Source: Manis javanica
Taxonomy: Eukaryota; Chordata; Mammalia; Pholidota; Manidae
Reading direction: 5' to 3'
Length of the DNA stretch: 64,000 nucleotides
NCBI RefSeq assembly: GCF_040802235.1
Contig: NC_133162.1
Span: forward strand, 2,559,501-2,623,500
Below are positions 57,581-64,000 of this stretch, in pieces. The notes beneath the pieces were generated by a model. The model worked only from the letters and a program-made list of their open reading frames with translations. It was not told the origin of the DNA and did no database searches. A program made the translations under genes and the position numbers. The stretch's first letter is position 1, and each line of letters opens with the position of its first letter.

Positions 57581-59369
57581 CATCGAGTCTACACTGCTTT
57601 CCGGGACCCCACTTCCCCTCCGGTGACTCACTACACCCTCCTCAAGCTTCAGCTCAATCACAGGCCAACTGCACCAGGTCGTCACTCAGAGAAGATTAAG
57701 AGATCGCTATTGTCCAGTCCCAAAGAGGAGTATTTTACTGATCTTGCTACTGTAGGGTTACTATGTACAGCCCGTCACACAGGTTCATCCACATTTTACA
57801 GCCAGTTCCACAGCACTTCCAACTTGGTACTGAATAAAACCCACTGGATGGATGTTTTGAGTCCTTGTTTTTAAGTCACCAAATAAAGCACCAGAAATGA
57901 TTTTCACACCTGCTGGGACAAAGTGAACCAGATGCAACCTGCATCGGAAACAAGCACAGGGCAGACTGCCTGCTGCCGTCTCCTGTGGGCCGTGAGACTG
58001 CACCGCGGTCCTCCGCAGTGCGCCGCCACACTCCACTCCGCTCCCTTTCACTGCACTACACCGCACTTGCACTGAGGCAGCTTTCCGGCCCCACGGTGTG
58101 GACAGTCGTCCAGACCCTCACTGGAGTAAAGACACTTGACTAAAGTAGCCGCTTTAACAGGCAGACGGCAGGACAGGCTGTCCCAGAGGGTAGGCACTGC
58201 TCCCCAGCCTCAGCCTGCAGGCTGGAGACACAGGACCACAGAACGTTTACCCAGTGCCTGGACACACAGGAGAGGAGGCAGAAGCTCCGAGTTTACCTGC
58301 TGCCCTGCACGAAGCCCCCTTCCCTGTTCCCTGATGAAAAACGAACCTAACGGGCAGTGGGCAGTGACTTCAGGGGACAGCCGCCCACATGCCGTCCACC
58401 ACTCTGTAAGTAACCCCTTCATAAAATTCACGGACCCCCAAAGGGGCTTGTCCTGGTCTGTTCTCAGCCCATAGGGCTCCCTCACAATTCAGGGGAAGGT
58501 GTTTCTTTCACATCCTTCCCTCCAGGAAATTCTCGTAACAAATAACATAAACAGCAGGCATTATCTGACATATAAACACTGGCAAGAAAATGTTTCAAGT
58601 AGAACTGAGAGATAAAGGAACCATTTCTTTATCTTTTTAAGATAGAAATCATCATGAAACTTTATTTTTAAAACTAGATTTTTTCATAATTTATTATGTA
58701 ATTTGCTAACTACAGGGAAGAATTTACAATTAAATTTGTATTGAAAGCTTGTCACACTGGACATGCAGTAGTCATATCAACAGCACACCCAATTTTATGC
58801 CACCTGTCTTAATAAACTCCCCCCTGTGCAACTGAAACAAATACACTTAGATTCTCCACAGCATCATCAAAAGGCATTAAATGTTCAATTATGCAACATT
58901 ATAATGTTGTACTAGGCATCTTAAAAAGAAAACATCATCAATCCAATACCAGAGGGGCCAAATAAGTATAAAACTTATTTAAGGACAAAATTACAAGCAT
59001 ATATGTGTACAGAAAATAGGTGTGACTATATAAGCCATAGCATTAAGACTCCTTAAACCACCAGGAGCCATCAACTGGCAATGGCAGCAACGGGTGAATC
59101 ACAACCACCAGACGCAGAGAAGACAGGAAGGCGGTACACAGGGCAGACACTGGACCACCAACGAACGCCCTGTCAGTGGCTAAGCTGCTGAATCTGGACT
59201 AGGTGAATAAAAGAAGGCTGCCAAAAAAAAGAGAGGATAGCTGTTAACAGAAAAATTAACTGAACAGCAAAAAAAAACCCATAAAATGGGGGCAGCAATA
59301 TGGTAGCTGGAACCTAATCCAAATGCTGCTACCAGGTGACCAAGTAAGTCACCCTTGAATCTTTGGGTA

Positions 59370-59460
59370 CTTATGGATAAAAAGAAGATCTTGAATTAAA
59401 TGATTTCTAAGATGCCTTTTGGTTCCAACATTCTCAGTCTATAAGTGCAAGTCAGTTCTC
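59370..59460 (+). mobile_element. Possible ancient SINE 3' tail
   Basis: 'ttaaatgatttctaagatgc', then 'cttttggttccaacattctc', resembles the 'aaatgatctctaaggtccctt/ccagctctaacattcta' tail found in old MIR/L3-related repeats. It lies 170 bases from a coding exon. Confidence 0.4.
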
Positions 59461-59627
59461 ATCACCTAAAATTAAACAGACCATGGGGAATTACAACCTT
59501 TCCAATTTTCTAAAGCTATCTGAACCCAAGTAAAAGAGGCCCGGGGTAGCTCGAAAAGAGCGCATCCATCGCTCTGTGCCCATCCTGCTAAATCCCCATG
59601 TCCGTCACCTTCAGAGCAGCTTCTTAC

Positions 59628-59829
59628 CGCAGCGCGGCTCCTGAGGTGTTCCCTTCATGAACAGCATACACGGGGCAGCGTGAGTTAACTTCTTCAAGCG
59701 CAGGTTGAGATCTTCTTTGGGATGCTCAGTACCACTGGGTGCGAAGGAGCTGCTAGATGCATGTCGCTGAACCTTTTTGGTCAACTCTGGGGCATGCGCA
59801 CCATCTAATCGGTCAATTTTCTGAGAATT
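59628..59829 (-). CDS. GLRX3: GLRX3 exon (residues 93-159)
   Basis: 67 codons plus one base. It encodes the end of the thioredoxin-like domain ([16 protein letters not shown]), the serine-rich linker, the first strand of glutaredoxin domain 1 ([16 protein letters not shown]) and its cluster-ligand cysteine (human C159), with the next glycine split by a phase-1 intron. The linker [15 protein letters not shown] differs most from human (SGSFLPSANEHLKED), as expected for a flexible segment. Acceptor CACTTCAG, donor GTAAGA. Confidence 0.98.
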
Positions 59830-60510
59830 CTGAAGTGAAAAAGTCATTTAAAATATATGTGGCATTCTTTCATCAACTTCTGTATTTTGAGCTCCAAGTT
59901 CTAAACAATTTTTAAAGGGGTCAACACTACTAGAGAAGTTTTTAAAAATCTAATTACCAATTGCCAGAATGCATCTCAATTTTAGAAACACATCATTGTT
60001 TTCCTTTCTGGGAACACGCTAAAAAGGATCACTACTTCCCAAAAGTGAAGTCAGATCAGTCTAAGCTAAAACAAAGGATTTCCCCACCCTTGCTGGGATG
60101 AATCTATTAGTATCACTGTGTGGTCATGCCCAGGGGTGCCCAGAAGCACAGATTTTGCACTCCCTTCTTAAAGGAGCCATTAATCAAACCAGAACCAGCC
60201 AGCTATTTCACTGTGTCCAGGCACATGCCCTAACCAACCAACTTCTGCCTCAGCTCAGGAACAGTTTGGGTCTATTGTCAGGTATCTGGACTTTTCTCAA
60301 GAAGCTCCAATTCTGGTTGCTGGACCACCACAGACTATGTCACTTTTCCAAGACCCCCAGGCCATGCTTCAGCATCAGTGCAAACAATGAGACTACAGAA
60401 ACAGACACAGCTGGGTACAGCCAGATGCCTGGAACAGGGTAAAGGAACTAAGACAGATGGTCCACCGCCCACTACAGATGGGTGATCGCCTGTGCCCTCT
60501 TCAGCCTTAC
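59830..60510 (-). other. GLRX3: GLRX3 intron, 681 bp
   Basis: No repeat was recognised. The 114-residue plus-strand frame at 60,098-60,442 lies wholly inside this intron and shows no domain. Confidence 0.8.
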
Positions 60511-60585
60511 CTTGAAAAACAGAAAGGTGGGAACAGAACTAATTTCATATTTTTCAGAGACTTCAGGAACAGCTTCAGCTTCCAA
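60511..60585 (-). CDS. GLRX3: GLRX3 exon (residues 68-92), thioredoxin-like domain
   Basis: 25 codons, phase 0 at both ends: [14 protein letters not shown] then [16 protein letters not shown] is the cis-proline motif of the thioredoxin fold. Human has G where this has the second A of LEAEA. Acceptor TTTATTTTAAAG, donor GTAAGG. This is the 5'-most exon in the window. I could not find the preceding exon (ending ...VSFVK) before the L1 at 62.5 kb. Confidence 0.98.
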
Positions 60586-62517
60586 CTTTAAAATAAAAGA
60601 ATTTAAGCTTGATTACTAAAGGTCCTTTTTTACTACCTTGCAATGTAAATCAGTCTCACATGCATTATCCCTTCAAGTAGTTGACGTTTTTAAAGAGTAT
60701 GGTACAAAAGTTTATGACACATTTACATTTAAATGAGACTCACTGGGCTGGCATGTCACCTAGTGAGTCTGCAGTGTCAAAACAGGTTCAGAGGTTTTTA
60801 TTTTGTTGCACATTTCAAAAGATGCCTGGAGGCTGTGAATAAAATTTTTGGTGCACTAGTGACCTAGTAAATTTTCAATCATATGCAGCTACTACTATAT
60901 TGAAATCCATAAATCACTGACCCCAGTTATGTCATGATTACAGTGCTTATTTTCTGCCCACAGCAATCTTGCTGTTTGCGCTATTGACTAATTCCACAGG
61001 GCAGTACATCATGACTGACAGCTGCAGCCTTCTGCAGACTAGGAAGCAAAAACAAGTATTTCTTCAATAAGCTACTGATGTCTGATACATTTTACTTTAA
61101 CTCCTGCAAGGCTGCTGGACATTAAGCAGATCCCTGGCCAGGCTACTTGCTTGTGGGTCTGTTCATACATTTAGATGCATTTTAAATAAGATGACTGCCT
61201 TCTGCTGATAATTTCTTTCAGACCCCTCAACAAGATATGATGTGGTATCTGATACATGAATTTAAAACACATTTAATAACACAATTTCTAAATAAAAGAA
61301 CACAATTACCATAAGCTGTTTATGTAGGACTTTATAAATGTATACTTGCAGAAAAACCAAGATATATCTTTCCCTCGCAGGACTGACAATTTAATATAAA
61401 CTTTTTAAAACCAATAAAAATCCATATTCAAATTATACCTGTAGGAAATCAAATTAATTGGTAAATTAAAACAAAGTTTTTCAATATATACACATTATAT
61501 TTATCCATGAATGAAACATTTCCACTGGGCTTGAAATACTACTTTTACCTAGAGCTCCACCCAGTCCAGTACGCGCACACACACCCCCAAACGAACCGTG
61601 GCAATAAGCAGGAGGCAGAGCCGTGGGTCGTGCGCCTCTGGTCTGTATCTTCCATCTCATATATTCTGGGTATTCTTTTACTGCCTTAATTTTTTTTTCT
61701 TTAGAACACCCTTTTGAATTTTTTTATTTATTTTCATTTTTTAAAATGTATGTGAAAATTATAAACATTTTAAATCAACTGTCCAAGAAACTGAAAAAAG
61801 AGAGAAGACAAAGCGTCCACAGGCATCTATTTAGAACAGACTTCCTAAAGTTTTAGCAACTTTTGTGCTGTTCTTGTCCACTCAGCTCCACACCCATGCC
61901 AAGCAGAGGAGACGATGATAAAGGCAGTCTGTTATCTTGTTTCTTCTGACTCACAGGTAATGAGTCTCCACCTCACACTGGGTGTCAGGATAGCGTCAGT
62001 TGAAGTCCCTATCTTTGGTACTACTGGATTCTAACAGAAAAGTAATATAAAGTTTTAAAGGGGGCAATACTATGAAGAAACAAGATGATACGGTTTTAAA
62101 GCAGAACAAAGCAGGCAGTTCTGTTTTAGACTCATAGAAACCAAATGCTACATTTTTTAAAAGCCACTCTCTTCTGTTCCTGCTGGTTTCCAGTCGTGTC
62201 CTTTAGTGGTAACTCTTCTGGGATGCAATGACTCATGAAATTCCTGCTGAAGCAGGAAGGCCACATCCACCCCCTCACCCCGACCCCGAAAAGCTGAGGT
62301 CCCGCTGGGACAAAGGCAGTGGTAGCAGGTGAACACTCCAGAGCTGGGGCTGGGAAACCATTCAAGGCAGAGCCACTTCCCAGAACATCACGGGCATCTG
62401 AAGCCCTGAAGCCTCTGTAGCACTAAACCTCTTTGAAAATACGTTAGCTGGATGTGAAACAACACAACAGTTATAATAATTAAAATAGAAAATAGATAAA
62501 TATTTAAAAACTGTACT
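60586..62517 (-). other. GLRX3: GLRX3 intron before residue 68, proximal 1.9 kb
   Basis: AT-rich, no gene and no clear repeat. The intron continues through the L1 and past the window edge. Confidence 0.75.
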
Positions 62518-62525
62518 TAGAGGAG

Positions 62526-62537
62526 CCAAGATGGCGG
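62526..62537 (+). promoter_or_regulatory. YY1-type site at the L1 5' end (CCAAGATGGCGG)
   Basis: AAGATGGCGG fits the YY1 consensus and sits within the first 20 bases of the element, as in human L1, where it sets the start of transcription. The other 5'-complete copy carries CCAACATGGCGG. Confidence 0.6.
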
Positions 62538-63351
62538 CGTGAGAAGGACAGCAGAAATCTCCTCCCAAAAACATATATTTTTGAAAACACAACAAATACA
62601 ACTATTCCTAAAAGAGAGACCAGAAGATGCAGGACAACACCCAGACCACATCCACACCTGCAAGAATCCAGCGCCTCGCAAAGGGGGTAAGATACAAGCC
62701 CCAGCCCGGCGGGACCCGAGCACCCCTCACCCCAGCTCCCGGTGGGAGGAGAGGAGTCGGAGCGGGGAGGGAGAGGGAGCCCAGGCCTGCTGAACACCCA
62801 GCCCCAGCCATCCGCACCGGGAGCGCAGATACACAGTGCGTGGGGTGCTGGATACTAGGGAAATGGGACAGTAAGACCTGTGAGCGGGTCCCCGCAGCTG
62901 GCACCCCTGGGACAAAAGAAAAGAGAGTGCTTTTTGAAAGTCTTAAAGGGACAGGGACCCCACAGCTGGACGGAAGCATCCCGGGACACTCAGCCCAGCA
63001 GCTGGGAATCCCAGGGAACTCTGGGCGCCCTAACCCCTGGGCGGCAGTGCAGCTTGGAGGCCCCTCACAGCAATCAAGAGCCTCCCGCCCGTCCCCCCTC
63101 CCGCACGGCCCCACCAGAGCAGAGCAGCAACCTGAGCGCGGCCACACCCACAGCAACTGCAGAGCCTAGTCCACAGCCAGGCAAGAACCATGGCCGGGCA
63201 AGAATCAGAGACCCTGTCTGTGCACAGCTGCCCAAAACAAGCCACTAGGGGTCACCGTTCTCCCAGGAAAGGAAGGCCAGGAGCAAGTGGAAAGGGACTT
63301 GGTTCTCCCAGCTGACACACGTGCCAACTGCCTACAACTACCTCTATCACC

Positions 63352-64000
63352 ATGAAAAGGCAGAAGAATTTGATACAGACCAGACTAACCCAGACATCCT
63401 CCCCTGAGAGGGAATCTGGGAGACAGAGTTAACCAATCTTCCTGAAAAAGAATTCAAAGTAAAGATCATAACCATGCTGATGGACTTGCAGAAAAATATG
63501 GAGGGAGAATACAGAAATAAAACAATCTCTGGAAGGACTTAAAAGCAGAATGGATGACACAGCAAGAGGCCATTAATGGAATAGAAATCAGAGAACAGGA
63601 ACACAGAGAAGCTGATGCAGAGAGAGAGAAAAGTATCTTCAGGAATGAAAGAATATTAAGAGAACTGTGTGACCCATCAAAACGGAACAATATCTGCATT
63701 ACAGGGATACCAGAAGAAGAAGAGAGAGAAAAAGGGATAGAAAGTGTCTTTGAAGAAATAATTGCTGAAAACTTCCCCAAACTGGGGGAGGAAATAGCCT
63801 CTCTGACCACAGAAGCAGACAGAACTCCCAACACAAGAGACCCAAGGAGGACAACACCAAGACACATAATAATTAAAATGGCAAAGATCAAAGACAAGGA
63901 CAGAGTATTAAAGGCAACCAGAGAGAGAAAAAAGGTCACCTACAAAGGAAAACCCATCAGGTTGGTTATCATCAGACTTCTCAACAGAAACCTATTATAG
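63352..64000 (+). pseudogene. L1 ORF1, broken, incomplete at window edge
   Basis: The start codon at 63,352 opens MKRQKNLIQTRLTQT. A one-base loss near 63,418 brings an early TAA, and a deletion near 63,500 shortens the coiled coil relative to the other copy. From 63,554 the frame is open again through the conserved RNA-binding part (NICITGIPEEEEREKG...KGKPIR). A small insertion near 63,960 then disturbs the end. It is not functional. Confidence 0.85.

Larger units (their letters stand above)
54385..59627 (-). other. GLRX3: GLRX3 intron, 5.2 kb
   Basis: AT-rich unique-looking DNA. It contains a minus-strand MIR at about 57,478-57,580 and a possible MIR-like tail near 59,370-59,460. No gene inside it was recognised. 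Confidence 0.75.
44375..64000 (-). other. GLRX3: GLRX3 gene locus (partial; continues beyond 64,000)
   Basis: GLRX3 (PICOT) is a cytosolic and nuclear monothiol glutaredoxin. A homodimer or a BOLA2 complex bridges [2Fe-2S] clusters for cytosolic iron-sulfur delivery. Nine exons on the minus strand join without frame error into 268 codons plus stop, matching human residues 68-335 of 335. They cover the end of the thioredoxin-like domain and both glutaredoxin domains. Both CGFS cluster-binding motifs are present: C159, with its motif split by an intron, and C261. The upstream exons (residues 1-67, including the start codon and the thioredoxin-like active-site region) are not in the window. All visible splice junctions are GT-AG, and the multi-exon structure excludes a processed pseudogene. 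Confidence 0.98.
62518..64000 (+). mobile_element. Second 5'-complete L1, truncated by the window edge
   Basis: Plus strand, hence antisense to GLRX3 and within its intron. It aligns end to end with 34,687-36,150 of the other L1. It starts with AGAGGAGCCAAGATGGCGG, keeping a consensus YY1 motif. The 5'UTR runs to 63,351. Its full-length 5' end implies the right part may be a complete element beyond 64,000. A left target duplicate cannot be confirmed without the right end. Confidence 0.92.

Overview
This window looks like intergenic and intronic DNA from a placental mammal. It is mostly non-coding, is dense in decayed L1, MIR and LTR repeats, and holds one recognisable protein gene. That gene is GLRX3 (glutaredoxin 3, PICOT) on the minus strand. 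Nine coding exons lie between 60,585 and 44,598 and encode residues 68-335 by human numbering, ending in a normal stop codon. The first exons, which carry the start codon and the thioredoxin-like active-site region, lie beyond 64,000. All visible splice sites are GT-AG, the joined exons stay in frame, and both CGFS iron-sulfur motifs are intact, so this is a functional-looking gene and not a retrocopy. I see no Alu, ruminant, horse or carnivore SINEs. The young L1 family and the ERV sequence remind me of pangolin (Manis), but that is unverified recollection.

Layout by region. 1-28,200: gene-free DNA with an L1 3' end at the left edge, old L1, MaLR, MIR and solo-LTR remnants, microsatellites and two minisatellites. 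28,280-29,560: a strong CpG island with candidate CTCF and ETS sites and a Z-DNA-prone tract, about 15 kb beyond the GLRX3 3' end and not attached to any gene I recognise. 31,631-32,480: a probable minus-strand LTR with an internal array of four units of about 72 bp. 34,673-42,754: one large L1-made insertion. 42,755-44,374: the GLRX3 3' flank. 44,375-64,000: GLRX3 exons and introns. A possible retroviral remnant lies in one intron, and a second 5'-complete L1 starts at 62,518 in the 5'-most intron and runs off the window.

The most striking structure is at 34,687-42,740. A 5'-complete L1 (5'UTR, ORF1, ORF2, 3'UTR, A-rich remnant) is followed without a break by about 1.8 kb of an ERV env-3'LTR RNA-like segment with its own A tail. 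The 3' end of an older L1 with an AATAAA signal and a final A tail comes next. A single 14-bp direct repeat (AAAATAGGAATATG) brackets the whole 8-kb block, and the target has an L1-endonuclease-like TTTT/A nick site. The simplest reading is one retrotransposition event in which an L1 transcript read through its own end and carried about 2 kb of 3' flanking DNA with it (3' transduction).

I found no RNA genes, CRISPR arrays or prokaryotic-type systems. The long GC-rich open frames in the intergenic part look like chance.
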